A DNA stretch of 64,000 nt, from positions 10,106,001 through 10,170,000 of the forward strand of contig OZ176050.1 of NCBI GenBank assembly GCA_964247055.1, in the 5' to 3' direction. Below the pieces are notes generated by a model. The model worked only from the letters and a program-made list of their open reading frames with translations, was not told where the DNA came from and ran no database searches. Below, in pieces: positions 50,401-58,659 of this stretch. The position numbers and the translations under genes are program-made. The DNA comes from Paragordius varius (lineage: Eukaryota > Nematomorpha). Position 1 is the first letter of the stretch. Every line of letters begins with the position of its first letter.

Positions 50401-50600
50401 TTTTAAGGACAGGCTCGAAGTCTTAATAACCCTATGAATAGGAATGGCGAGTAACATTAAAAAATCAGGTTGCTATAAATTTAACCTAGATTTTTATCCA
50501 AAAAATATATTTAAATTAAAAATAAAAAATATTTTACCTGATATTTGGGAAGATCAAACGATTTCCAAAAATTTATAGTTGTATTTTGGGTAGAATTCAT
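6417..50600 (-). CDS. CUX1 (CASP isoform): CASP isoform: Golgi coiled-coil membrane protein (complete, 685 aa)
   Basis: CASP is a golgin-type, tail-anchored protein of the Golgi membrane that acts in intra-Golgi retrograde tethering. Exons in order: 50538-50600, 35286-35396, 26914-27040, 25422-25627, 21976-22175, 21697-21883, 21444-21625, 20893-21062 (shared with CUX, 415 codons), then 10159-10301, 7910-7976, 7726-7835, 7182-7442, 6941-7078, 6522-6565, 6417-6465. All phases join without a stop to 685 residues; human CASP is close to this length. Diagnostic pieces: [18 protein letters not shown] and EQSREFKR at the N-terminus, long coiled coil in the middle, [34 protein letters not shown], and a membrane segment at about 639-660 (ending LVFM-VLYHLAW) before a short lumenal tail [17 protein letters not shown]-specific exons lie 3' of all CUX exons, as in vertebrates, so CASP requires skipping them. 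Confidence 0.92.
7144..7180. repeat. (TA)n microsatellite fused to a CASP 5' splice site
   Basis: The donor GT of the exon ending at 7182 is immediately followed, on the minus strand, by about 18 TA units in a 103-base intron. Confidence 0.95.
7977..10158 (-). other. CASP intron (2.2 kb) carrying a LINE fragment
   Basis: The donor is GAATGAA|GTATTT at 10159 and the acceptor TTTTTCAG precedes 7976. A reverse-transcriptase fragment on the opposite strand fills about 8820-9520. The rest is AT-rich with nothing recognised. Confidence 0.75.
8820..9520 (+). mobile_element. Degenerate LINE (non-LTR retrotransposon) 3' coding fragment
   Basis: Forward frames, broken by several stops and shifts, show a Cys-rich knuckle (C-x2-CK-x-W-x-[12 protein letters not shown]) followed by the reverse-transcriptase thumb signature [30 protein letters not shown], and further on [12 protein letters not shown]. 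This order (zinc motif, FxYLG, RI..A..AFxxL, a short run, LGHI) is that of common invertebrate LINE ORF2 C-termini. Nothing N-terminal of it was recognised, so it is a 5'-truncated, decayed copy, on the opposite strand to the host gene. Confidence 0.7.
10302..11617 (-). other. Region between the CUX stop and the first CASP exon
   Basis: Must contain the CUX 3' UTR and poly(A) site. A 101-codon open frame at 10794-11099 has no recognisable domain and no sign of a homeodomain. No reverse-complement WF codon pair leading to a WFxNxR motif was found here. Confidence 0.5.
11618..12677 (-). CDS. CUX1: CUX exons H, I and J: C-terminal tail without homeodomain
   Basis: Exons 12262-12677, 11962-12168 and 11618-11896, joined by introns of 93 and 65 bases, encode about 300 residues in place of the homeodomain and C-terminal repression region. 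Exon H includes [18 protein letters not shown] and [18 protein letters not shown]. Exon I has the basic run [12 protein letters not shown]. Exon J is Ser/Thr-rich and ends SLIQASTK before TAA. There is no tryptophan in the whole tail, so no helix-3 WFxNxR. Whether the basic KRKRN run is a relic of the homeodomain N-terminal arm (human KKPRVVL) cannot be judged. Confidence 0.85.
11618..50600 (-). CDS. CUX1: CUX isoform: triple-CUT-domain DNA-binding protein lacking a homeodomain (2268 aa)
   Basis: CUX/Cut proteins are nuclear transcription factors that normally carry an N-terminal coiled coil, three CUT domains and a homeodomain. The eight shared exons (415 codons, listed under CASP) are followed by 16339-18004, 15905-16212, 15686-15838, 13752-15530, 13558-13686, 13007-13485, 12743-12887, 12262-12677, 11962-12168 and 11618-11896. 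Phases agree and the frame closes at a stop at 11618. CUT1 is at about residues 1045-1122, CUT2 1566-1640, CUT3 1888-1962; each keeps the QRVF/QKVF...LGLSQG...PKPW core. Linkers are Asn/Ser/Thr-rich and make the protein much longer than human CUX1 (about 1500 aa). After CUT3 there are about 300 residues with KRKRN (a possible nuclear signal) but no tryptophan and no homeodomain. CUX identity is certain; the ending is read from contiguous exons with introns of 65-93 bases. Confidence 0.93.
12743..13686 (-). CDS. CUX1: CUX exons E, F and G: linker and CUT domain 3
   Basis: Exons 13558-13686, 13007-13485 and 12743-12887. CUT3 is split after GLSQ by a 119-base intron: [33 protein letters not shown], then [20 protein letters not shown] and [20 protein letters not shown]. 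The [11 protein letters not shown]...WLNDP..VEKL form matches human CUT3. Human CUX1 continues with MKRMEKKAYMKRR and then the homeodomain; here the sequence runs KSWKQKKK and then into an unrelated linker. The intron between exons E and F is 72 bases and open in frame. Confidence 0.92.
13486..13557 (-). other. 72-base in-frame, stop-free intron between CUX exons E and F
   Basis: The donor GGAT|GTAAGT and acceptor TTTTTTGATAG|CA are good, and phases fit if it is removed. The intron is also a multiple of three and fully open, so retention would insert 24 residues ([13 protein letters not shown]...) in the linker before CUT3 without a frame change. Confidence 0.65.
13752..15530 (-). CDS. CUX1: CUX exon D: long linker plus CUT domain 2
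   Basis: A 1779-base exon; the first ~440 codons are a Ser/Thr/Asn-rich linker with homopolymer-like stretches (TTTTTLH, NNNNDG, STTSLML). CUT2 follows at about 13975-14209: [20 protein letters not shown], then [40 protein letters not shown]. The [16 protein letters not shown] segment matches human CUT2 specifically, so the domain order is conserved. LKRKRDADE near 14550 could be a nuclear signal. Confidence 0.92.
15686..16212 (-). CDS. CUX1: CUX exons B and C: CUT domain 1
   Basis: Exon B (15905-16212) and exon C (15686-15838) are separated by a 66-base intron falling inside the glycine of LG-LSQG. The domain runs [20 protein letters not shown], then RVFAKYILG and [19 protein letters not shown]. 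The CUT fold is a five-helix DNA-binding domain; the Gln of LSQG and the PKPW turn are its family marks. It is slightly divergent from human CUT1 in the [11 protein letters not shown] segment, where RGKEPFHKM is usual, so DNA affinity may differ. Confidence 0.92.
16339..18004 (-). CDS. CUX1: CUX-specific exon A: long low-complexity linker
   Basis: A 1666-base exon, first of the CUX arm. The acceptor is TGAAG before GCGCTACC at 18004, so the split codon after ...EQLS becomes Gly; the human fork is at the same place (LSG). It encodes about 555 residues rich in Asn, Ser, Thr and Lys ([11 protein letters not shown], acidic [24 protein letters not shown]). No domain is recognised; it separates the coiled coil from CUT1. 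IKIEP could be a sumoylation site (consensus psi-K-x-E). The donor is GA|GTGAGT at 16339. Confidence 0.85.
18005..20892 (-). other. Fork intron (exon 8 to CUX exon A, 2.9 kb)
   Basis: Donor CAG|GTTAAT at 20893. No coding sequence was recognised; there are only AT-rich frames and a (TA)n tract at 20670-20708. For the CASP transcript the same donor must instead join 10301, an intron of 10.6 kb that removes every CUX exon. Elements choosing between the two acceptors would be expected here but none can be pointed to by eye. Confidence 0.6.
20670..20708. repeat. (TA)n microsatellite
   Basis: About 19 TA units, within the fork intron. Confidence 0.95.
20893..35396 (-). CDS. CUX1: Shared exons 2-8: coiled-coil region of CUX and CASP
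   Basis: Seven exons encode residues 22-415. Exon 2 (35286-35396) has ANRQDES and VEQSREFKR. Exon 3 (26914-27040) has [18 protein letters not shown] and [16 protein letters not shown]. Exon 4 (25422-25627) starts DPGTLIDQ with ENQQLRETL. Exon 5 (21976-22175) holds [12 protein letters not shown]. Exons 6 and 7 are heptad-rich. Exon 8 (20893-21062) has [20 protein letters not shown] and ends TNEQLS plus one base. The exon 7/8 joint reads RELD-VFKSMEL against human KELNILKSMEF. The strongly heptad-biased composition predicts a parallel dimeric coiled coil. Intron sizes fall from 15.1 and 8.2 kb at the 5' end through 1.3 and 3.2 kb to 92, 71 and 381 bases. Confidence 0.92.
21136..21422. mobile_element. 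hAT-like non-autonomous element inside shared intron 7
   Basis: The left end CAGGGGTATTCAATACAAAT leads into GGCATGGTGGGCCGCATTTT; the right end GTCGCGTGTAGGACACCCT is the imperfect complement. It is about 287 bases, the same family as the copies at 4611 and 5554. It makes up most of the 381-base intron 7 (21063-21443). Confidence 0.6.
21954..21974. repeat. (TA)n tract fused to the exon 5 donor site
   Basis: The donor of the exon ending at 21976 reads GTATATATATA directly into the repeat; the intron is only 92 bases. Confidence 0.95.
22176..25421 (-). other. Shared intron 4 (3.2 kb)
   Basis: Between the exons ending at 25422 and starting at 22175. It contains a (TA)n(GATA)n repeat at 25039-25085 and short A/T-rich frames. 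No gene or element was recognised. Confidence 0.7.
25039..25085. repeat. Compound (TA)n-(GATA)n microsatellite
   Basis: About 13 TA units run into five GATA units. Confidence 0.95.
25628..26913 (-). other. Shared intron 3 (1.3 kb)
   Basis: AT-rich; no coding sequence or repeat element recognised. Confidence 0.7.
28600..28835 (-). mobile_element. Degenerate LINE C-terminal fragment
   Basis: Minus-strand frames give [14 protein letters not shown] (the L.WLGH/NI.R.DD motif after the reverse-transcriptase thumb) and, after a frame change, [20 protein letters not shown], the usual ORF2 end in which a W...EDLE..KI..KDA.NR..WK segment precedes the stop. It is the same broad LINE type as at 8820-9520 but in the other orientation. 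Only about 80 codons remain. Confidence 0.6.
30251..30358. repeat. Tandem duplication, two ~58-base units
   Basis: AATTGTAATGATATATTTA at 30251 recurs as AATTGCAATGATATATTTA at about 30309; both copies then carry CAATTTAAATGGT. The units differ at several positions, so the duplication is not recent. Confidence 0.75.
33376..33640. mobile_element. Inverted-repeat element (MITE-like, ~265 bp)
   Basis: The left arm begins TATACCATT and includes TTCACACTTGAACAG and CACCCTAAAATAAATT. The right arm is its complement (AATTTATTTTTAGGGT, TTGTTCAAGGGTGAA, AATGGTATA). The arms are about 60-80 bases around an AT-rich middle, with no coding capacity. Confidence 0.7.
33854..33872. repeat. (TA)n microsatellite
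   Basis: About nine TA units in intron 2. Confidence 0.9.
35182..35213. repeat. (TA)n microsatellite near the exon 2 donor
   Basis: About 16 TA units, starting 72 bases into intron 2 on the minus strand. Confidence 0.95.
35603..35718. mobile_element. MITE with TACAGTAGC(G/A)TATGGTA ends, copy 1
   Basis: The left end TACAGTAGCATATGGTA and right end TACCATACGCTACTGTA are near-perfect complements 116 bases apart. The TA-CAGT start fits Tc1/mariner-type inverted repeats with a TA target site. Non-coding. Confidence 0.8.
37411..37695 (+). CDS. Unrecognised 94-codon open frame in CUX/CASP intron 1
   Basis: I do not recognise it. The frame opens [19 protein letters not shown] and has balanced composition ([49 protein letters not shown]) with four tryptophans, unlike the Phe/Ile/Lys-only frames that AT-rich noise produces. 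It runs opposite to the host gene and ends in TAG followed by a G-run. No signal peptide, membrane segment or splice partner was identified. It could be a nested single-exon gene, an exon, or a relic. Confidence 0.25.
   Translation: MKLSELSEYLSHYSYTKKKIKLNDWYSNRGTINFYSPEFIKFFIEYKDWQMCQTTMKFLSVYIWGRTLETKLDDYHRSILDNIFITKYPNDFIK
38453..38482. repeat. (TA)n microsatellite
   Basis: About 14 TA units in intron 1. Confidence 0.95.
42145..42286 (-). CDS. Possible exon, unrecognised
   Basis: A minus-strand frame reads [20 protein letters not shown] and [16 protein letters not shown], with a GATA-free donor GAT|GTTAGT near 42145. A further acceptor (TTTTACAG near 42088) opens another frame, [15 protein letters not shown]. 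The composition looks coding. A faint resemblance to the membrane core of TMEM135-like proteins was considered but is too weak to assign. Confidence 0.15.
43124..43218. mobile_element. MITE with CAGTAGCGTATGGTA-type ends, copy 2
   Basis: The left part AGCGTATGGTA at 43131 pairs with TAACCATACGCTACTGTA ending at 43218. The left terminus has decayed (TAAATAGCG instead of CAGTAGCG). It is related to the copy at 35603. A single end also occurs near 29352. Confidence 0.65.
44432..44803 (-). CDS. Unrecognised ~125-codon open frame or exon in intron 1
   Basis: I do not recognise it. The frame is open from about 44812 and reads [20 protein letters not shown], then [35 protein letters not shown] and [20 protein letters not shown], ending TFKTPKW and TGA. 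An acceptor-like GATTAG precedes GTGATAAG near 44800, and a strong donor-like GTGAAG|GTAAGC sits just beyond the stop in another frame. G+C is clearly higher than in the flanks and the composition is protein-like with hydrophobic segments. A distant TMEM135-like match was considered and not claimed. Confidence 0.25.
   Translation of the reverse strand, partial: DKFFSTLEGGMQAFHALRSFAIANICSYYCVLFDPISRIILSHKLFHQLFPKIMDDFIKKAPFFRCDLNNSFDFYVLYYLSAYRYFHLLLHMFSGIIDLFVRILRWHYSYIIFDGPTFKTPKW
50538..50600 (-). CDS. CUX1: First coding exon shared by CUX and CASP
   Basis: Twenty-one codons beginning [17 protein letters not shown] and ending PKYQ at a GTAAAA donor. It matches the human first exon, which ends FQYWKRFDLQQLQ, and joins in phase 0 to [17 protein letters not shown] at 35396, as the human protein does. 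It is too short to stand out as a reading frame; it was found by looking for the WKxFD signature. The start is the only ATG ahead of the motif. Intron 1 behind it is 15.1 kb. Confidence 0.9.
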
Positions 50601-53600
50601 TATAGGTCAAAAAGTGCGTGTCGTATTATTATAATTGTGCCATTTGATGTAAAACTTTCTATTGGTAAAAAACGACAAAAGTGACATTTATCATTATAAT
50701 AGGTTAGGTAGTATATGAAAAAAGAAATTCGTAATTTGAGAAGAATTCATTAATTAGATAATACAGATAAAGAGAGATTGTTTGAGGAATATATGATTTC
50801 TATTCTGAATGTCAAGGTTTTTGTTTTGGTGTCGTTTATACTTTTTTCACATCCACCGTGTATATGTATAAAGTATATGTAAAATGAATAACTATATCAC
50901 AGAATGTCTTTTTACTTTGGTGAATAATTTCCGTTATGTGTGGGACATGAAAGAGTGGTCATCATAATAAGTAACAAAATATTAAATGCAAGGTATATAA
51001 GTTATTCTCATCCAATATTTCGTTAATTAGGAACGATTATTTGGACTTGTTATCTAAAAAGAAAATCGAAAAATATGAGATAAAGGGTACAACAAATTTC
51101 AATTATACTAGTTAAGGCATAAATCAGTTATTGATAAAGCAATAATATGGGATGGTTAAATTTTAATCCGTAAAAAGTTTAACCAATGCATATTTTCTGA
51201 AATGTTAACCAAAAACGGAAAAAACATTAAATTTAATTTTTTACAAAAAATAAAACCATATTACAACACACATCTGATAAGGTGATGCATGCGCGTTAAC
51301 GTAAAGAAAAAAGGTTTTAAACTTTAATAATCTGGAGAAGGGAACAAAAAACATAAATGTAATCAGTTATTACAATAAATATATTATTATACAATGATTA
51401 TATTTAATATTTTACCTTGTTCGGATGGATGTAAGTTTTGAAAAATTAGAAGACAATAGAATATTTATATACAGCAATAAACCTTGATATTAAACAATTA
51501 AAATTTTTGGGAAGATTATATGATTCGAAAATGTAAAGCATAAACTAAAATTTATTCAAAGTATTTCGGATATTGGTAACAATTTTAAGAAAAAGAATAC
51601 ACGATAAAATTTTCCTAAATGCCGATGACAAAAAAAATAAAGGTATATATTAAAGTAAAGATTAGGATTCGGTATCAAAATTTTAAAAATTATTTAATTT
51701 TAAAATATATGCAATAAAAATTATCACAAATATTAGGTAATATTCCATTTCTGAATAATAATAATCAAAAAAAATTAATCCCTTACTTACCTCTCTTTTT
51801 TACTTCCTTTCCTCCTTTTCTTACCTTTTCGAATTGAAACTCCTCCTTGTTATTGAAATATTTTTGTTCTATTCATATTCATTCAAAATATGATTTATTG
51901 AATGGATAAGATTATAAGGATTTTACACCATTATGTATTATTTGTATAATGTAAAGCGATTTAAACTTTATTCAATAGAAAATAAAAATATATATTTTAT
52001 TTTAACAATGATTAAATCCAAATTAAATTCAAATTTTAAAGAAACTATAAGATTAAAAATATATTTATCACCAATTGTATAAAAATATTGATTTGATTAT
52101 GCTTTAATATGCATAGTTTAGCATAATTGTAAAATATTCATCCCCTCCTCATTACATATACCGAAAAGCATATTAATAATAATAAATATAATTATTCCAG
52201 TTTATTGAAAAAAAACATATGATATTTATCTTAGCCTCTGAATAGATAAATCCCTCAATCGATACAAAGCACATAATTTTATGTAATAACAGTTTGTTAA
52301 AACAAAGTTTTATAATATCTGATCAGGTATAAAGAATAAATAATAAATTATTAATGTTTATGCGGAGATTTGATAAAAAAAATGTTTCACGTTTTAATAT
52401 ATTTGATCAAACGCCGCCCGCTTATATTTTTGGATTTTGATTAAATTAATTTATATCCAAAACCAATAACATGTGTTACAAACAACAAAATTGTATGAAA
52501 AAAGTTTTACAAAATTTAAGATTAACAAGTAAACTAAGGAAACATTATCTACAACGTTAAAATAATCATTATATCCTGTTTTTAGGTCTCTTCACCTTTT
52601 TTGTGTGTGTTCACTTTTATTTATTAGGTGTATCATATTTCTCTTCATATAAATAGCTATCCATATATTTATAAAATTATCCAATAAAAACGAAAAAAAT
52701 CAGGCAGGTAAAAAAATCAATCAATAATTTTATATACATATGTTTCCGAAAAAATTAAATCTGATTAGTAAAAAAAATATTCTTTATTTTGGACTAATTT
52801 TGATTAAGCAAAAAGATATTTAATGTGTATGGAAACATTAATTAAATCGTTTATTAGTTTTTTAAATGGGTACAAATTTAAATTTCAATTATTGAATTTT
52901 AACCTTTAAAAAGTATTTAAATTTAAATATATAAATACCTCAAATGGGGTTAATTGAAGAATAAAAAAGTATACAGTAGATATCAATTAAGTTAAAAGCA
53001 GACGATACCAATACGTGTTTGTTTTCGATAAAAAAAGCCACGTGTTAACAAAAATTAAGATTTGAACAAAAAAAAACAAAAACGGTTTAAAACTTGTTTT
53101 GATTGACTATTGTTTTTTATCCATAAAAAATATATTCGAAAAAAAAAATTCTTTAGGCATTTACTTATTGACAGGCTTGATTAAAATAGATAATCTAATT
53201 TATTTTAATCAGAATGATAAAAGGAAACATACAAAATATGTGTGTGCGAAAAAACGATAAATATGGATTGAATATCATCGTTCGCCGTTGAATTTTAATT
53301 TTTTATCATTATTTCCATTACTACTATATGTTAAAATTTTTGTGTCCAATCTAAATATTTATGCATACACATATTATCAATAATTTTATTTATATAGGCA
53401 TAAGCACAAAAATGAGAAATATAAAACTGAATAAATTTAAATAAAGAATTTAAATTATATACCGTTATCAATAATAAAACATGAATAAAAAAATTAATCT
53501 TACTTATGCTCACTTTCTTTTATCACAGAGCTATTTATAAATATTTCTTTGGAATAAAAATGATCATCCGCGTTCGTTGTCTTTTTCATGAAAATCAAAA

Positions 53601-54500
53601 TAAAATCAGTATAGATATGTAAAATTTTTTGTTAAGTGAGAGAACAACAAAGGAAATCGTTAAATTTAGTTTAGTTAAACGTTGTCGTGTATATACGAAA
53701 AATCAAAAAATATATGTTGATATATTTAGTATTATACAAAATTTGAATATGAGAGATGATAAAAATATTTTTCTCAGAAAAATAAAAAATCACATTTAAT
53801 AGAGCCAGGGGTAATGGAGCAGATATAAATTGAATGTGAAAATAAAAATGGATAGTTTTATAAAAGAATTTTATTTTATGCAAAACAATTAAATATACGA
53901 AAACGATAGGGAGAAAGAAATAATCAAACATGGCCAAATTTAAACAAATATACACAATTTTTTTGTAGCAAATATATAAATATAGATTTATGTATGAAAT
54001 CACTTTAAGCCTTAAATTTTTAACTTTTTGTTTGTACATACACATATACATGCATATATGATAAATAGGTTTGGAGTTTAGTATTTTTCCGCATGTATAA
54101 AAGGCATATTAGGTATTTTGTTTATTTATCGATAGGTTAAGTTTTGAATAAAATGTATTTGCATATACACGTACCAACCATCTCTATCTAAGGTTATTTA
54201 TTTATTATTGCTCGCTCTACCACCTTAAATTGTTTAGATTGAATGTCTAACGCGATAAAAAGTATAATTCAATAAGTGTTGTCATTAGAGATATTATTCC
54301 ATCAGATTCTTAAATTACAAATAAATTGGATATATAGTAAGTTCGTTCTTGTTTTTTAATCGGATGCCTAATTATTTGCAAAAGTCCGTGAAAATTATAT
54401 TGCACAATGATTGATACATTCTGAGACCATTTATTTATAGCATATTCGGCCACTTCGCTCATTAAGCGTCTCTCAATTTTTTAGTTAAAGGTCTTTTCTT
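50601..54500. promoter_or_regulatory. Upstream side of the CUX/CASP first coding exon (inferred 5' UTR and promoter region)
   Basis: By position this must hold or lead to the transcription start of CUX/CASP. No CpG-rich island, convincing TATA box or initiator stands out from the AT background. A non-coding first exon further right cannot be excluded. Open frames here (for example 53671-54051) are Phe/Ile/Tyr-rich and look like chance. Confidence 0.3.
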
Positions 54501-57500
54501 TATTGGTTCAACACTTTTCTTATAAACTTAGCCCATTTTTTCCATGGTAGCCAATAATAGAGTTCATTCCAAACATCTATCTTTAAAATACTACCAGAAA
54601 AAACCCTTAATATATATTCAAAATCTGGTGATTAATTTTTATAACTTATAAATCTTTTATTTGATCCAAATTTTACTACTGGGGTTCATTTGGTCGGTTA
54701 ATAAAATTAAGTATATATTAAGGGGTGTATTCCCAATTAAAATTTTATCTGTAATTAGCGGTTGATTGTATTTTAAGTCAGAATGGTATTTTTGGATTTT
54801 TATGCAGGGATTTTAACCGGAGGAATGACAGGCTTATTTACAACAGTTATGGAACACAAAATTTTCAAAATGGTTCAACCGCGATTAGTTTTCTTTTAAT
54901 ATTTTAATCAAATTTTTAGCATAAATTTAACATATAATTATTGAATATAAATAAAATTATCCATTTTAGAAAAATATGGATGCAATCATTTGTCGTTCAT
55001 ATGTTTATGTTTTTGCGACCATTTATTAATATTCTATCAAAATTTAATATATTGTAATATTTAAAAATAGAACAGAAACAATTACCATTTTCCGAAAAAC
55101 AATAAAATTAAAACAAAAGAACCGAACTTAGTCAATTTTTTTTGCAAAAAACATTTAGTACCTAACCATTTTTTGTAATCGCTTTTTGGGAAAAAAATAG
55201 GAAAACCCGAAAAAATACTTCACCTGAAACCCGAAAAAATACTTCACTTGAAACCCAAAAAATTTAAAAAGGTTCGAATTCCTCCTTGCCTTAGGGTTTT
55301 TATTTCGATCCATATTAGCAAGATAGTCAATTCATTTCCTTTTTGCTCATATATACAGTAAAAAGATTTATAATTGGATAATAGCAGTAAAAGGGAAAAA
55401 ACTAACTTTTACCCAATAAATACGCATGTCAATATTATATGCTATCTGGCAATAATTAGTGAAAAACCAGCAATGTTTACTTACTCATATACTGTACTAG
55501 AGAAGGTCAACTCGAACATTGCAAACCCATAGAGGTCAATTTTCTTTATTTTACATAAGATTTTATATCGAAGCCCCTTATTTAGTTCTTTAATATAACC
55601 TAATTTTATATAAATATTTTTATTAACTTTATGTAAAATTGTTTTAATAAGATCATAATTTGTCTTAAATAAATAAGCGTTTTTAAAGGCTAAATTCTAA
55701 TGATCAGAGTCCATTAGAATAGTTTTTCACGGATGCAAATATCTTGTAATTATTATCCGTATTTTAATAAATAATTCGTCTTATAAAGTTTACAGAGGCT
55801 CAAAATCTATTTAATTTTGTTAGTTAGAATGGAATTGAATATTTCTACTAAGAGCTGATAATTTAAATATGAATCACAATATTATTCGAGCAATCATAAT
55901 TTATTTTTAAGGTCTAAAAGGATTTTGGTAGATTTTATTATTTTTTTCGTCATTACATATTTTTAAATACAAATAAATTTTTTTGGATAAGAGTGATTAA
56001 ATGGATACTACGCTATTATGATTTTTATTATAAATACTAAATTATAAATTATTTTGAAACTTAAAAATGTTTAATAGAGATAGAGATGAGAGAGAGGACA
56101 AACAACGACGGATCTAAAACAGAATTAATGATTATATTTAACAACTAATGTAAAATAAATTAAAATGTGCCGCGGGCTCCACCTATTTCACATTATTTTC
56201 GTTAGATTAATAATTATTTTTACCTATTGCATTCTTAGTATTTCCAAATATTGCTTTATTATACAATATAAATATAATTATTCTATTATATTTCGTATTT
56301 CGTAATCTCCGTTTCTGAGAAAAAAAGAGATATATAGATAGATAGTATGATGATCATTTTTTTATTAATAAATATTTTTGTGTGTCTCAAACAGACAAGG
56401 CAAGGCAAGCAAACAACCAATGAGTGCATAAAAATATTTATCTGAATTTTTTATTTGTACCTGCCTGCCTACTTTATCGACGCACACAAAAAAATAAAAT
56501 ATTTTTAATATAACATGAAATAAAAAAGGTAAATTAATCGTAGAGTTTGCTTCTTGTCCGTAGTACACAAATTGGAAGAAAAAATTGAAAACAATTGTAT
56601 TTATAATAAATAATTTTGCAATAACAATACAAATAACTCCATAATTACCTTACCACTAAGCCTTTATAAGAATTGTCTCTCCACAAACTAATTGGAGTTT
56701 AAGGGTTAAACAATAAATTCGAATAATAAATAAAAGAAAGGTAATGGAATAAATTATGGCAAAAACAATTTTATTTCACGTAGATAGATATATACATACG
56801 AAAAAAACCAATATGTTTAAAAGCTATAAAAAATTGCCAGTGTATTCTAGAACGCCCCCCAAAAAATCAATCGTAAACAATTTATATTTATCAATAGTAG
56901 GTATGTAATATTATTTTATATTATACAAAATACTATTTTCCCAGATAATACCCAATAATATTAAAGAGCGATTGAATTGATTTACCACATGCTATGTAAA
57001 TTAGGAACCAATAGGCGATATCTGAAAATATGCAAATGATAATATTAAATGATTTATATATTTGACCTATAATGAATGCCTTTTACATTTTTTATAAATG
57101 GAATTCGGAAAACTTTTAAAACTCTTTTAATATGATTGCTATTTTTAACTAAATAAAATTTTAACAACCCAAAGACATGCGTGGTTAAGCAGTGCTTGTA
57201 AATATATAAAACAAAAATTTTTTTGGCATTATTTAATTCGATAATTTTACGAAATGGGGGTCCAAACGCCATACACCGAAATAAATACGTTAAACAACTG
57301 TTTATGTGCCCATAACTTCATTCAAAGGGGAAAACGATTAAAATATTTCACCTCACTGAACTTTCCATAAAAAAACACCCAATCTCTATCATATTTAATC
57401 ACGAAAATTCTTTGATGCTTATTCTAAAGGCATCTATTCAAGAAAGTGGATTCTTTTATCGCAGCTTGATTTCCCATATCCATAGATTCTGCAAAAGCTT

Positions 57501-57650
57501 TAAACTAAAAGGTAGACCTAACGAATAGAAAGGCTTTGTTGAAGTTGGTAGTTTTGAATGTTAATTCCCAAAATCTACTGTATTATCAAATTAACTTTTG
57601 GAAAGGAGAATTTGTGGATAATAATTTAACTTTAATTCATTTACATTTGA
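54501..57650. other. AT-rich non-coding stretch
   Basis: Contains a 24-base direct repeat (ACCCGAAAAAATACTTCAC twice, 55205-55250), the inverted-repeat element at 55364-55496, a lone hAT-like end near 56165 (GTGCCGCGGGCTCCACC) and a GATA run near 56335. No gene recognised. Confidence 0.5.
55364..55496. mobile_element. Hairpin MITE family B, copy 2 (diverged)
   Basis: The right arm GCTATCTGGCAATAATTAG...ACTTACTCATATACTGTA matches the right arm of the copy at 62604. The left end keeps only TACAGTA, so the left arm is decayed or partly replaced. Confidence 0.55.
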
Positions 57651-57689
57651 AACTTATTAAGGATAACCGCATAAATTACTAACGTTTAT

Positions 57690-58139
57690 CTTTTAATTGT
57701 TTTCATTTGTCATGCGCAACCTCTAATGCGCTGCCGTGCAAGACCTGACTCTAACGAGACTCGTTGCCAATAATTGTGTGACAACGAGATCCTAAGTAGA
57801 ATATTGAAGCCATTCATATTTGAGTAGGGCTGATTAATCTTCAGCATTTATTTTAGCCGAAATTGAGAATTGGTACAGGACGGTTTATCACGGTTTGCCC
57901 TAGTTGAGTAAACATCTGAAACATGGTCGCACGAAGAGGTAACGTCGACACTTGTTGGTGTGCAATATTCCAAAATTGATTTACCTTAATTGTCTCTCAT
58001 TTAGTAGCAAATAAACACCCTTTTTGCGCCAAAGATATGATATAGACCTTAACATTTTGAGAGTAAGGACTATAATGCTGTTTGTGCTGTTATTCAAAAT
58101 CAAATATTGCTTTATCACACCTAACACGGCAAAATAAAC

Positions 58140-58173
<34 letters not shown>

Positions 58174-58330
58174 TACAGCTTATACATTAGTTACATAATA
58201 AAGGCATATTTTTATTTATGTAAGTAACATCAAACTCATCATTCGATGTGTCTCCCCGCTCTGAAGCTCCAATGCGTTACGGGTGGGTAGGGAAAGTCTG
58301 GACGGCAGGTCGACGATACTGCTCAACACC
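57690..58330. other. Two G+C-enriched islands flanking a (TA)n tract, unidentified
   Basis: 57715-57980 and 58245-58325 are much richer in G+C than the surroundings and share a loose motif (CTCYAATGCG then GCAAGACCTGAC or GAAAGTCTGGAC). A (TA)n tract lies at 58144-58172 between them. They look like decayed mobile-element sequence, but no family was recognised. Confidence 0.35.
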
Positions 58331-58659
58331 TTTTACTTACTTAATTATAATTATCCAATTATTATATAAGGAACGTAAATAGGTTAAAACACCCCTTTCT
58401 TTTTTATGTTTACACATAATTATTGAGATGTAATGCCATATAAAACGTTAATGCCAAAAACTGTGCACCAACCAGCTCCTTATCAACTAATTTTAATCAA
58501 ACATAATCCATTTTAAACTCTTTATAATTGACGCCATATGTCGAAACTAATAGGATGGGAGTGCAGCTAAATATATAGTTAAAAATATATCAGATGTATT
58601 CTTAAGCTTTTACCGGTTTTTTGGTAAAAACACCCAATTACGAAAGGAAATTAATTATT

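Larger units (their letters stand above)
35397..50537 (-). other. Shared intron 1 (15.1 kb)
   Basis: The largest intron, between the first coding exon and exon 2. It holds two CAGTAGCGTATGG-ended elements (35603-35718, 43124-43218), a (TA)n tract at 38453-38482, GATA-type repeats (41695, 49336) and unrecognised open frames at 37411 (+), about 42145 (-) and 44432 (-). Large first introns of CUX genes often carry enhancers, but nothing here identifies one. Confidence 0.7.

Noticed and set aside
53671-54051. 126-codon minus-strand frame rich in Tyr, Ile and Phe
   Set aside because: Composition is what AT-rich DNA gives by chance; no splice partner or family.
55268-55282. GGTTCGAATTCC, resembling a tRNA T-arm
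   Set aside because: No acceptor stem, D-arm or anticodon arm can be placed around it, and the upstream sequence is a simple direct repeat.
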